Shown piece after piece: positions 17,606-26,121 of a stretch of DNA of 64,000 nucleotides. Under the pieces are notes generated by a model. That model did no database searches. It saw nothing but the letters and a program-made list of their open reading frames with translations, and was not told the DNA's origin. The position numbers were made by a program, and so were the translations under genes. Position 1 is the first letter of the stretch. Each line of letters opens with the position of its first letter. Origin of the DNA: Bacillus sp. SA1-12 (lineage in GTDB: Bacteria > Bacillota > Bacilli > Bacillales > Bacillaceae); contig NZ_LATZ01000128.1 in assembly GCF_000981385.1 (NCBI RefSeq), positions 124,001-188,000 of the forward strand, read 5' to 3'.

Positions 17606-17980
17606 TTATCGACTTGTTCTTCCGCTGTATCTGTGTCTATGGGGATTCATACCATCTACAGTGGTAAAACCACTAAACTCATGATAATGACCGCCTCCAG
17701 AAAGGGGGATAGCTGGACCTGTAACACCACGAATCTGGTGTCTATGTTGATCATCGATAGAAGTAAAAGTAAAGTATCTGTGGGTATGTTGTACTCCAGT
17801 TGGAGCCGGTTCAGTCATTCCAGCATATCTGTGATTATGTCCTACATCGAAAGAAGTAACACCTTTAAACTCGTGGATATGGGTGGGCCTTCCATCCCAT
17901 GAAGTGATATAAAGTTGATGGGAATGCATAGGATCAGAATCATCTGAATGATACATAAATCCAGACACAGGAATTTTCAT
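17606..17980 (-). CDS. YmaF family His-rich protein
   Basis: A 124-residue protein with repeated His-containing beta motifs (HSHQLYITS, HIHEFKGVTS, HTHRYFTFTS, HRHQIRGVTG, HYHEFSGFTT, HRHRYSGRTS), six similar repeats roughly 20 residues apart. This matches the YmaF family of Bacillus, whose function is unknown. The regular His pairs suggest metal binding, but that is inference. The ATG at 17980 has AAGGAG 9 nt upstream; a GTG three codons earlier overlaps that ribosome site and is rejected. Confidence 0.85.
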   Translation of the reverse strand: MKIPVSGFMYHSDDSDPMHSHQLYITSWDGRPTHIHEFKGVTSFDVGHNHRYAGMTEPAPTGVQHTHRYFTFTSIDDQHRHQIRGVTGPAIPLSGGGHYHEFSGFTTVDGMNPHRHRYSGRTSR

Positions 17981-18191
17981 TAGGAACACTCCTTTTTGCC
18001 TTTTTTATTACTTTATGAGGTAAAACAAAAAATATTTCAATCTTTGTACCTAAATGTTCAACCAGCAAAAAGGAGGGCGGCTCCCTATAATACCTTATAT
18101 CCCTTCTTAAAAATGAGAATTCAACCATAACCATTCTTCAAAAATAATGATAAAATAGTAGCAACTTTATTACATATCGGGAGGGACTGTC

Positions 18192-19001
18192 GTGAAGCGA
18201 TTAAGTGGAAAAACGATTGCACTTGCTGGACAAAGAAAGTCAGAGGAATTAAGTAAGCTAGTTGAAAATTTAGGCGGAGTTGCTTTAGTGCGTCCGGCAC
18301 AGGGGACCGTTTTTTTGGATGATTCGAATGTAGAAAAAGAGATTCAGGCTTTAGTAGATGGAAACTTTGATTGGCTTATTTTCACGACAGGTATTGGAAC
18401 AGACAAGCTATACCAGACCGCAGTGAAGATGGGCTTAGATGATGCATTCATTGCATCCTTAAAGAGTGCAAAGGTAGCGGCAAGAGGCTATAAAACTGTG
18501 AATGTGTTAAAGAAGCTCGGGATTCAACCTGCCGTAAGGGATGATGATGGAAGTACAGCCGGGCTGGTTAGAGAGCTAAATGCACATCGTCTAACTGGGT
18601 GTCGAGTTGCCCTTCAGCTTCATGGTGATCCAGCACCCGTATTAATTGACTGGCTTGAGGCACAAGGTGCAGATTATCGTGAAATTTTGCCTTATAAGCA
18701 TATTCCGCCAAAACAAGAGGTGATGGAGCAGCTTGTTGGGGAAATTTTAAATGGTGAGGTAGATGCTGTAAATTTCACAAGTACGCCGCAAGCGCGCTTT
18801 TTAATGGCATACGCTAAAGAAAAGGGGTTAGAAGATAAACTGCTAACTGCATTTTCAACAAATGTTGTGGCTGTAGCAGTTGGCAAGGTAACAGCTCAGG
18901 CATTACGCGAAGTTGGAATCACAAGAATTGTAGTCCCAGAAGAAGAGCGGATGGGCAGTGCGATTATTGCACTTGTTCACTACTACCAAAACAAACGCTA
19001 A
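18192..19001 (+). CDS. hemD: Uroporphyrinogen-III synthase
   Basis: A 269-residue HemD-family enzyme that cyclises hydroxymethylbilane to uroporphyrinogen III, the branch point to heme and siroheme. Two-lobed fold cues: GKTIALAGQR at the N-terminus, DWLIFTTGIG, the inter-lobe AARGYKT, then DAVNFTSTPQAR and VAVGKVTAQALREVG in the C-terminal lobe. It is a stand-alone copy near the nas cluster, where siroheme is needed; NasF in the same window carries another HemD-like domain. GTG start with GGGAGGG upstream. Confidence 0.88.
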   Translation: MKRLSGKTIALAGQRKSEELSKLVENLGGVALVRPAQGTVFLDDSNVEKEIQALVDGNFDWLIFTTGIGTDKLYQTAVKMGLDDAFIASLKSAKVAARGYKTVNVLKKLGIQPAVRDDDGSTAGLVRELNAHRLTGCRVALQLHGDPAPVLIDWLEAQGADYREILPYKHIPPKQEVMEQLVGEILNGEVDAVNFTSTPQARFLMAYAKEKGLEDKLLTAFSTNVVAVAVGKVTAQALREVGITRIVVPEEERMGSAIIALVHYYQNKR

Positions 19002-19016
19002 GAAGTTAATTGTTGA

Positions 19017-19052
19017 GGAATAGAGGGAAATCAACCTCTATTCCTGAAGTTT
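19017..19052 (+). terminator. Terminator of hemD
   Basis: Perfect 10-bp arms GGAATAGAGG/CCTCTATTCC with an 8-nt loop, followed after five bases by TTTTT. Confidence 0.75.
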
Positions 19053-19245
19053 TTATTCTGACTAATTTAGACCTATGAGGAAAAGAGTGCATTGTCCACT
19101 CTTTTTCATCGTTATAAGGAATGTATCGAACTACGGATAAAGGAACTTTAGTAAGTCCGATCACTTTTGTTAACGCTTTAAATCTACTATAATAAATCTT
19201 GTTTAACACAATTATACTTAAACTGCATAAAGGGTGATGGAGAGC

Positions 19246-20229
19246 ATGAAATATCGTCAGTTAGGAGATACAGAACTTAAGATAAGTGAGCTAAGCTTTG
19301 GAACATGGGCGATTGGCGGGTCATGGGGGAAATCGGATGATCAGGAAGCGCTAAAAGGATTAGACCGTGCGATGGATGAAGGCGTTAATTTCTTTGATAC
19401 AGCTGATGTATACGGCAACGGTCATAGTGAAGAATTGCTGGCAAGGGCAACCAAAGGAAAAGAGGATAAGATTCATATTGCAACGAAGTTTTGCCGGGCG
19501 GGAGATATTCATGATCCTGAGACGTATTCAGAAAAAACAGTGACAGCCTATTGTGAGGCTAGCTTAAAGAGGCTGCAGCGTGAAACAATAGACCTTTATC
19601 AAATTCATTGTCCGCCAATGGAAATTCTTAAAAGTGGACAAGTATTTGAGGTGCTTGACAAACTTCAGCTGCAAGGAAAAATCCGCCACTATGGTGTGAG
19701 TGTAGAAACGGTGGAGGAAGGTCTATATTGTCTGGAGCAAGCAAATGTGAAGGCATTACAGATTATCTTTAATATTTTCCGCCAAAAGCCAGTTTCTGAA
19801 TTACTGCCGCAAGCAAAGGAAAAGGGTGTCGGCCTTTTAGCGCGTGTCCCACTGGCAAGCGGACTTTTAACAGGTAAATTTACGAAACAGGCAACATTTG
19901 AGGCGGATGACCACCGCAGCTTTAATAAAAATGGCGAGCAGTTTAATGTTGGCGAAACTTTTGCCGGAGTTGAATTTTCAAAGGGTGTTGAGTTAAGTGA
20001 ACAGCTAAACTGGATCGCTGAGGGCCGGGGAAGCATGACAAGAGCAGCCCTGCGCTGGATTCTTGATCATGAGGAAATCACCACAGTCATTCCAGGATTT
20101 AAAACAGTGAAACAGGTGGAAGACAATCTGCAAGCGACAAATGTTCCTGCATTCAGTGAAGCAGAATTGAAAATGTTAACCGACTTTTACCATCAGGAAA
20201 TCCATGCAAATATACGTGGTGCCTATTAA
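19246..20229 (+). CDS. Aldo/keto reductase
   Basis: About 327 residues, (beta/alpha)8 NAD(P)H-dependent oxidoreductase of the IolS/YccK-like branch. The catalytic tetrad is visible: Asp and Tyr in FFDTADVYGNG, Lys in HIATKFC and His in YQIHCPP. The C-terminal nucleotide site is around TTVIPGFKTVKQVEDN. The physiological substrate is unknown. I use the ATG at 19246 because AGGGTG sits 9 nt upstream; GTG 19234 and ATG 19237 lie on or next to that ribosome site. A terminator follows. Confidence 0.87.
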   Translation: MKYRQLGDTELKISELSFGTWAIGGSWGKSDDQEALKGLDRAMDEGVNFFDTADVYGNGHSEELLARATKGKEDKIHIATKFCRAGDIHDPETYSEKTVTAYCEASLKRLQRETIDLYQIHCPPMEILKSGQVFEVLDKLQLQGKIRHYGVSVETVEEGLYCLEQANVKALQIIFNIFRQKPVSELLPQAKEKGVGLLARVPLASGLLTGKFTKQATFEADDHRSFNKNGEQFNVGETFAGVEFSKGVELSEQLNWIAEGRGSMTRAALRWILDHEEITTVIPGFKTVKQVEDNLQATNVPAFSEAELKMLTDFYHQEIHANIRGAY

Positions 20230-20238
20230 AGAAAATGA

Positions 20239-20277
20239 AAGAGGACTGACTCAAAAACATGAGACAGTCCTCTTTTT
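20239..20277 (+). terminator. Terminator of the aldo/keto reductase gene
   Basis: AGAGGACTG/CAGTCCTCT with an inner CTCA/TGAG pair, then TTTTT. Confidence 0.85.
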
Positions 20278-20283
20278 ATATCT

Positions 20284-20311
20284 AAAGGCGGCAATGTGCC
20301 ATACCGCCTTT
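20284..20311 (-). terminator. Hairpin at the end of the MarR-MFS operon
   Basis: AAAGGCGG/CCGCCTTT arms just past the MFS stop, in the leftward direction. The T tract is poor. Confidence 0.5.
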
Positions 20312-20323
20312 CAAATAAACTGT

Positions 20324-21523
20324 TTATCCATTCGTCTGCTTCATACGTAAAGCAGGTGCTTCTTTTTTTCGATGTAACACCAATTTATAAACGACAATGA
20401 CGACAAGCATAAAGATCGCGGTATAAAAGTATAAATGACCGTATCCAAGCTGGGTAGCAATCATCCCTAGAATATAAGAGCCTGCGGCAATTCCTGTATC
20501 AAAAAGAGTGAAAAATGTTGCTGTAGCATGACCGCTTCTGCTGCGATCAGCGGCTTGAACGGCAAGTGTTTGCAGAGAAGGGACCACCGTTCCATAACCA
20601 AGCCCGATAAAGGCTCCCGATAAAAGAAGCATAAAGGATGTCTCTGTGATACTTAATAAAAGCAACCCGACCATAAATAAAACCAATGCTGGATAGATAA
20701 TGATATGAGGTCCTTTTAAATCAAATAAGCGGCCGCTAAATGGACGGGCCACAAGCATCACAACGGCAAAGACAACGAAGAAAAAGCTTGCAGCATCTAA
20801 TAAATCAAGCTCTTGTGCATAAATAGATAAATACGATAGAACACTTGAATAAGCAATTGCCACTAAGCTTCCGACAAAAGCAATGGGAAATGCCTTTTGA
20901 TCTATTAAATCTGAAACTTGCAGTCGTTTCTTAGCTGTTTTAACAGGATTTTCATCAATCTTGCTTGAAGCCGTAAATAAGACACCAGCTGTAATTAATA
21001 TAGCTAATACAAGAAAGAGGACAATAAAGGAGGTGGTTTGTATTAACGTAAGAGCAATCATTGGTCCAAAAACAACAGCAAGATTCGTAGACATCACAAA
21101 ATAGCCAAGCCCTTCACCGCGTCTTTTGATTGGTACAAGGTCTGCGGCAATCGACCCTGTTGCTGTTGTCGCGATGCTAAACCAAATCCCTTGGAAAAAT
21201 CGCAATGCCAGTAATAGAGCGTATTGATCAATCCATAAGTATAAAAACGAGCATAGTGTAAAGAGAATTAGGCTTATCATTAACATTCTCTTTTTGCCAA
21301 AATCATCGAGAAGTTTCCCTGAAAATGGACGCACGATGATGGCAGATAAAAGGAAAATGGTTACAATCAGCCCTGCATCAACCTCAGAACGATGAAGCTC
21401 GTCAACTACATAAATAGGCAGAGATGTTAGTAACCCGTAAAAGGCCATAAAAATAAAAAAGTTGCTTAAAGAAATGCTAATAAAGCTTTTCGTCCAAATC
21501 GGTTGTTTCCTTTCTTCGGTCAT
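20324..21523 (-). CDS. MFS transporter, drug-efflux-like
   Basis: A 399-residue protein with about 12 membrane segments. The loop 2-3 MFS motif is visible as GKLLDDFGKKRML and repeated as GRLFDLKGPH in the second half. It is 6 bp behind a MarR-type gene, in the same transcript, with GGGGGAATG before its start. The arrangement suggests a substrate-inducible exporter. Substrate unknown. Confidence 0.87.
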   Translation of the reverse strand: MTEERKQPIWTKSFISISLSNFFIFMAFYGLLTSLPIYVVDELHRSEVDAGLIVTIFLLSAIIVRPFSGKLLDDFGKKRMLMISLILFTLCSFLYLWIDQYALLLALRFFQGIWFSIATTATGSIAADLVPIKRRGEGLGYFVMSTNLAVVFGPMIALTLIQTTSFIVLFLVLAILITAGVLFTASSKIDENPVKTAKKRLQVSDLIDQKAFPIAFVGSLVAIAYSSVLSYLSIYAQELDLLDAASFFFVVFAVVMLVARPFSGRLFDLKGPHIIIYPALVLFMVGLLLLSITETSFMLLLSGAFIGLGYGTVVPSLQTLAVQAADRSRSGHATATFFTLFDTGIAAGSYILGMIATQLGYGHLYFYTAIFMLVVIVVYKLVLHRKKEAPALRMKQTNG

Positions 21524-21529
21524 TTGGAC

Positions 21530-21958
21530 TCATTCCCCCTCTTCATTTGTTTGTACACCTAGTTTGTTAAGTAGGTGGAAAAAATAATCTTGTTCTTCCT
21601 CTGATAAATGCTTAACCATCTTTTGCTCAAAGGTTTTGACCTCATTTTCAATAATTGGCAGGGTGTTTATGGCCTTTTCAGTCAATGAAACAAGCCGTTC
21701 CCGTTTATCACTGCCTTGGGACCGCTTTACCCAGCCGCTTTCTTCAAGCTTAACAAGTGTTCTTGTAATTGTTGGTGCTTCAACAAGCAAGTAACGCCAT
21801 ATATCACTTTGGGTCATTGGTCCATTGTTTTTTAAGCAATAGAGGATCGTCCACTGAGAACTGTACAAGTCATGTTTTTGTAAATGCTCATTCAGTTCTT
21901 TAGACATTAAGCGGGTCTTTTGATAAAGAAGATGAAATAGTTTGTTTGTATTTTCCAA
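21530..21958 (-). CDS. MarR family transcriptional regulator
   Basis: About 142 residues with the MarR winged helix (SSQWTILYCLKNNGPMTQSD, then EAPTITRTLVKLEESGWVKR) flanked by dimerisation helices. I prefer the TTG at 21958 (MENTNKLFHLLYQ), which has GAGGTG 6 nt upstream; a longer frame from 22018 adds 20 unusual residues. It likely represses itself and the downstream transporter through the 18-bp palindrome at 22080-22097. Confidence 0.86.
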   Translation of the reverse strand: MENTNKLFHLLYQKTRLMSKELNEHLQKHDLYSSQWTILYCLKNNGPMTQSDIWRYLLVEAPTITRTLVKLEESGWVKRSQGSDKRERLVSLTEKAINTLPIIENEVKTFEQKMVKHLSEEEQDYFFHLLNKLGVQTNEEGE

Positions 21959-22079
21959 TTTGCTCACCTCAATAATCTTATTCTTAACGGGCAGTAAGGA
22001 CCAAATCCCGTGTTTCAAGGTTCAGGAAAACAAAGAAACATAAGTGGAGTAAACTTCCCAAATGGATGAGGTCTTAATT

Positions 22080-22097
22080 TATTTACCTAGGTAAATA
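22080..22097. promoter_or_regulatory. Operator palindrome of the MarR-MFS operon
   Basis: TATTTACCTAGGTAAATA, a perfect 18-bp palindrome, 122 bp upstream of the MarR start. A possible leftward promoter (TTTACA, 16 bp, TATCAT) lies just upstream, putting the operator near the start of transcription. Confidence 0.75.
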
Positions 22098-22193
22098 TCG
22101 TGCTTATTTATGATAACAGAAAATAAGAATTTGTAAAGTAAACCTGTGTTCTAAAAGCTTACTTCTATCAAAGTAACAAACGAAAACAGCCAT

Positions 22194-22224
22194 AAAAAAC
22201 CCTTGACCTAGTTCGGCCAAGGGC
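22194..22224 (-). terminator. Terminator of nasA
   Basis: Leftward CCCTTGGCC/GGTCAAGGG with a short loop, then TTTTTTA. Confidence 0.8.
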
Positions 22225-22244
22225 TGGAAGCGTCTCATACACAT

Positions 22245-23450
22245 TTAAATTTTTACAGCGTCGCTCTTTAAATTCCATGATTTTTTCCAAGAATAGCTTG
22301 CTAATAGCAAAATTCCAAAGGCAATTAATGCGATCGCAGCAAAGGTGATAAATCCGGAAGCGTAAGAACCAGTCACCTCCTTTAAAGTCCCTAAAATATT
22401 TGGTAAAAAGAAACCGCCGATCCCGCCGGCAGCACCAACAATTCCAGTAACCATGCCGATTTCTTTTTGGAAGCGCTGCGGAACCAATTGGAAAACAGCG
22501 CCATTTCCCATGCCCAGGCACATCATGCCTACAAATAGAAGGGCTGTAATCGCGAATAATGGAGGTAATTGACTAACACCAATCATACAAAGGGCTGCAC
22601 CGATAAATAAGACTGATAAAACCTTTACACCTCCGATTCGATCGGATATAAATCCGCCTACAGGTCTGAAAAAGCTGCCTGCAGCTACGCAAAGTGTTAC
22701 GAAGTCCCCTGCTTGGACATTGGTTAAATTATATTCATCTACAAAAAACATGCTTAAAAAGCTTGATAATCCAACAAACCCGCCAAATGTAACACTATAC
22801 AACAAGCAGAAAAACCATGTATCGCGATAAGCGAATACTTTAAAATAATTGGCCAGCGGCTGCGGTTCCGGCTGTGTTGGCGCATCTTTAGCAAGCAGGA
22901 TAAAAACCACAAATGCAATAAGTAAAGGAATAAGAGCAATTCCCATTGTGACATGCCAGCCAAAATTTTCTGCTAAACGGGGACCGAATAATGTAGCAAG
23001 CAATGTACCGCTGTTTCCTGCTCCGGCAATCCCCATGGCTAAACCTTGGAGATGAGGAGGATACCATCTGCTTGCCATTGGCAAAGCGACAGCAAAGCTT
23101 GCCCCGGCAACCCCTAATAAAATACCGATCATAAAGAGCTCAGGCATCGTATTACCTGCCAATAATCCCCATAGCAGCGGGATAGTCGTAATGATCATAC
23201 CTAGAATGGCTGTTTTCTTGGGCCCCATTCGGTCTGTTAAAATTCCCATTACAATTCTAAAGAAAGAACCTGCAAGGATTGGCACCGCAACCACCAATCC
23301 TTTTTGTGAAGGCGATAAACCAAAATCCTGTGTGATAAAGGCACCAAGAGCGCCGAGAATAACCCAAATCATAAAGCTCACATCGAAATACAAAAAGGAA
23401 GAAAAAAGTGTCTTAGGGTGTCCGCTTGATTTTAAATCGGATAGTTTCAT
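22245..23450 (-). CDS. nasA: Nitrate/nitrite MFS transporter
   Basis: A 401-residue NarK/NasA-type permease with 12 membrane segments. NNP-family signatures are visible: a Gly-rich [16 protein letters not shown] block in the first half, [15 protein letters not shown] in the second, and an Arg in [11 protein letters not shown]. It is divergent from nasB, as in B. subtilis, with a TnrA box placed for activation. Location next to assimilatory genes favours nitrate import over respiratory nitrite export. Confidence 0.9.
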   Translation of the reverse strand: MKLSDLKSSGHPKTLFSSFLYFDVSFMIWVILGALGAFITQDFGLSPSQKGLVVAVPILAGSFFRIVMGILTDRMGPKKTAILGMIITTIPLLWGLLAGNTMPELFMIGILLGVAGASFAVALPMASRWYPPHLQGLAMGIAGAGNSGTLLATLFGPRLAENFGWHVTMGIALIPLLIAFVVFILLAKDAPTQPEPQPLANYFKVFAYRDTWFFCLLYSVTFGGFVGLSSFLSMFFVDEYNLTNVQAGDFVTLCVAAGSFFRPVGGFISDRIGGVKVLSVLFIGAALCMIGVSQLPPLFAITALLFVGMMCLGMGNGAVFQLVPQRFQKEIGMVTGIVGAAGGIGGFFLPNILGTLKEVTGSYASGFITFAAIALIAFGILLLASYSWKKSWNLKSDAVKI

Positions 23451-23512
23451 ACAAATACTCCTTTCAATACGACAAAATTTGTGGTAATTTTCAGATTTTT
23501 CAACATAGCCAC

Positions 23513-23518
23513 ATTATA
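23513..23518 (-). promoter_or_regulatory. -10 box of nasA
   Basis: TATAAT read leftwards. No good -35 is seen 17 bp upstream, which fits an activator-dependent promoter. The TnrA box centre at 23556 is about 50 bp upstream of the inferred start. Confidence 0.65.
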
Positions 23519-23547
23519 AGTGGTGGTTTTTTAAACGAAAAGTTACC

Positions 23548-23564
23548 TGTCAGGAAATATAACA
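23548..23564. promoter_or_regulatory. TnrA box for nasA
   Basis: TGTCAGGAAATATAACA fits TGTNA-N7-TNACA exactly. Confidence 0.8.
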
Positions 23565-23632
23565 TGGAAAATTAATTAAGATGACATGAGGGGAATTCGA
23601 TTCAGTGAGCAAATTTGATTCGTAAGATTTTA

Positions 23633-23649
23633 TGTTAGGAAATGTGACA
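23633..23649. promoter_or_regulatory. TnrA box for nasBC
   Basis: TGTTAGGAAATGTGACA fits TGTNA-N7-TNACA exactly. A likely -10 (around 23674-23684, TATGAAATAAT) puts its centre close to -48. Confidence 0.8.
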
Positions 23650-23729
23650 AAAATAAGTTAATAGTAGAAAGAATATGAAATAATGAAACCATTGGATAAG
23701 GTCAGACCATTGATGCTGGAGGGTTTTAA

Positions 23730-26075
23730 ATGAAGCAAAAACTGGTAGTAATCGGGAATGGTATGGCGGGAGTCCGCTGTGTCGAAGAGATCATAAAGCA
23801 TAATGCAGAAGCATTTGACATTTCAATCATAGGGAGTGAGCCGCACCTGAACTATAACCGGATATTACTATCATCGGTTTTGCAAGGTGAGGCATCAATA
23901 GAGGATATTACGATTAATGGGCAGGATTGGTATAAGCAAAACAACATCACGCTCTATTCTGGTGAAACAGCAATAAAAATTGATCCTGATAACAATGTGA
24001 TCCTAACAGATCAAGACAGAATTGTATCTTTTGACTTGCTGATTATTGCGACAGGTTCACTGCCATTTGTGCTGCCAATCCCTGGAGCTGAAAAGGAAGG
24101 GGTCATCAACTTTCGAACGATAGAGGATTGCGAAACCATTATTAACACCTCAAAGCGCCATAAAAAAGCCGTTGTAATTGGCGGCGGAGTGCTGGGACTG
24201 GAAGCAGCAAGGGGCCTGTTGAATTTAGGGGTCGATGTCAAAGTCATCCACAATACTGAATATTTGATGCAGCGTCAGCTTGATGAAACATCATCGAGAA
24301 TGCTGCAAAGGAAATTAGAACAGCAAGGAATTGGGTTCCTCCTAGGGAAGGTGACGAAAGAAATCGCTGGTGAGAACAAAGTGGAACAACTCCATTTTAC
24401 GGATGGGACTTATATAGAGGCTGATTTTGTTGTCATGGCAGTTGGTGTCATTCCAAATGTTTCGCTTGCAAAAAACAGCGAAATACAGACAAATCGAGGG
24501 ATTATTGTCAATGATTTTATGCAGACAAATTATCCGAATATTTATGCTGTCGGAGAATGTGCAGAGCATAAAGGAGTAGTCTATGGCTTAGTTAAACCAT
24601 TGTATGAGCAAGGCCAAGTGCTTGCAAAGCATATATGTAATCTGGAGGCAGAAGGATATAAAGGTTCTGTTCTATCCACAAGCTTAAAGGTGCCGGGTAT
24701 CGATCTATTTTCAGTAGGAGAGTTTGGTGAAGATGAAGCAACGAAATCACTGACGATGCTCAATGAAATGGAAGAAGTTTATAAAAAAATGGTTTTTCGC
24801 GGAGATATCATTGTCGGCGCGGTGTTATTTGGAGAGACAGCAGATCAATCCAAATTGCTTGATATGATCGTAAAAAGAAGGCATGTCAATGACGAAGAAA
24901 AACGCAATCTTCTTCTTTCGTCTGGTAAGAACACTTCGCACGTAAAGGCAATGAAGGTAAGTGAGATTGTTTGTAATTGCAATGGAGTTTCAAAAGGAGC
25001 AATTATCGAGGCTGTTCAGCAGAAAGGCTTAACAACGGTTGAACAAGTGAAACAATGTACAAAAGCCTCAGGATCCTGCGGAGGATGTAAGCCGCTGGTA
25101 TCAAATCTGCTTGCTTACATTCACAGTGATGAATGTGATGAGGTAATTGAGCAAAAGTCTTTATGCAGCTGTACGGCACTTACAGAGGACGAGGTAGTTG
25201 TACAGATTCAGCAGCGAAACCTAACTTCACTCAAGGAAGTATTTTTAGAGCTAAATTGGAAAACGAAAGATGGCTGCTCAAGCTGTGTTCCTGCCATCAA
25301 TTATTATTTAGCGATGATTTATCCGGATAATGAAGGATTAAATCAACCTTTCTATATTAATGGAAGTGCAGGGGCACAGCTGCAAAAGGATGGTACGTAC
25401 TCAGTCATTCCGCAAATGTATGGAGCGCTTTTAAATGCCGCGGAGCTTAGCAGGATTTCTACTATTATGAAAAAATACCAACTAACTGATGTGGGGATTA
25501 CCCCTGAACAAAAGATCCAATTAAAGGGAATTAAAAAGGAATTTGTTCAAGCGGTATGTTCAGAATTAAATGTGCGAATGACTCCCACACACGGCAATAC
25601 CATCCAGCATGTAAACACGCTTTTTGGTGAACCTGTTTGCCATTGCCATAAGGAGCAAGCCTTGCAACTAGCGGTTGAGCTGGAAAAGGACATGGAATTC
25701 TTGCTGACACCTCATCGCGTTGTATTAGGTGTATCAGCTTGTAAGCATAGAGAAGCAGAGATGATCACAAAGGATATCAGCATCATTGGAGATAAGCGGG
25801 GCTGGGAAATTTACGTAGGCGGAAGTCAAAGTCCTGCCTTGAAAAAAGGAGAATTATTTACGGTGGCTGGTGGTCGTGATGAAGCAAAAACATTGATTTG
25901 CGGTTTTGTTCAATATTACCGGGAAACGGCAAATTATCTTGAACAAATTAGTGAATGGATTGAGAGAGTCAGTCTCATCCATATAAGAGAAGTTTTATTT
26001 GAGGCGGCTTTGCGGGATCAACTCATTAGCAGGATGGAAGCGGAAGTGCTCCCATATGCACAGAAGTCCGTGTAA
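23730..26075 (+). CDS. nasB: Assimilatory nitrate reductase electron-transfer subunit
   Basis: A 781-residue FAD protein that passes electrons from NADH to NasC. Order: FAD/NAD pyridine nucleotide-disulfide domain (about 1-400; GNGMAG, GGGVLGLEAARGL, ATGS), two BFD-like [2Fe-2S] domains with CxC...CxxC (about 413-460 and 485-530), and a C-terminal domain related to the siroheme domain of NasD. That last domain has only two of the four siroheme/[4Fe-4S] cysteines: the first is Leu (TLFGEPVC) and the last is Glu (ACKHRE). It therefore should not reduce nitrite itself. It is clearly a paralogue of nasD in the same cluster. A TnrA box lies upstream. Confidence 0.88.
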   Translation: MKQKLVVIGNGMAGVRCVEEIIKHNAEAFDISIIGSEPHLNYNRILLSSVLQGEASIEDITINGQDWYKQNNITLYSGETAIKIDPDNNVILTDQDRIVSFDLLIIATGSLPFVLPIPGAEKEGVINFRTIEDCETIINTSKRHKKAVVIGGGVLGLEAARGLLNLGVDVKVIHNTEYLMQRQLDETSSRMLQRKLEQQGIGFLLGKVTKEIAGENKVEQLHFTDGTYIEADFVVMAVGVIPNVSLAKNSEIQTNRGIIVNDFMQTNYPNIYAVGECAEHKGVVYGLVKPLYEQGQVLAKHICNLEAEGYKGSVLSTSLKVPGIDLFSVGEFGEDEATKSLTMLNEMEEVYKKMVFRGDIIVGAVLFGETADQSKLLDMIVKRRHVNDEEKRNLLLSSGKNTSHVKAMKVSEIVCNCNGVSKGAIIEAVQQKGLTTVEQVKQCTKASGSCGGCKPLVSNLLAYIHSDECDEVIEQKSLCSCTALTEDEVVVQIQQRNLTSLKEVFLELNWKTKDGCSSCVPAINYYLAMIYPDNEGLNQPFYINGSAGAQLQKDGTYSVIPQMYGALLNAAELSRISTIMKKYQLTDVGITPEQKIQLKGIKKEFVQAVCSELNVRMTPTHGNTIQHVNTLFGEPVCHCHKEQALQLAVELEKDMEFLLTPHRVVLGVSACKHREAEMITKDISIIGDKRGWEIYVGGSQSPALKKGELFTVAGGRDEAKTLICGFVQYYRETANYLEQISEWIERVSLIHIREVLFEAALRDQLISRMEAEVLPYAQKSV

Positions 26076-26121
26076 AGAATGATGAAATAATGTAGATTGC
26101 GAGAGTAAAGGGGGAATTGTC

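Noticed and set aside
19006-19209. 67-codon reverse-strand frame between hemD and the aldo/keto reductase gene
   Set aside because: It has no ribosome site and runs through the hemD terminator hairpin and a second hairpin (19081-19105).
22168-22521. 117-codon reverse frame inside nasA
   Set aside because: Different frame of the nasA coding region and its terminator; the composition is Arg/Cys/Trp-rich, as expected for a shadow.
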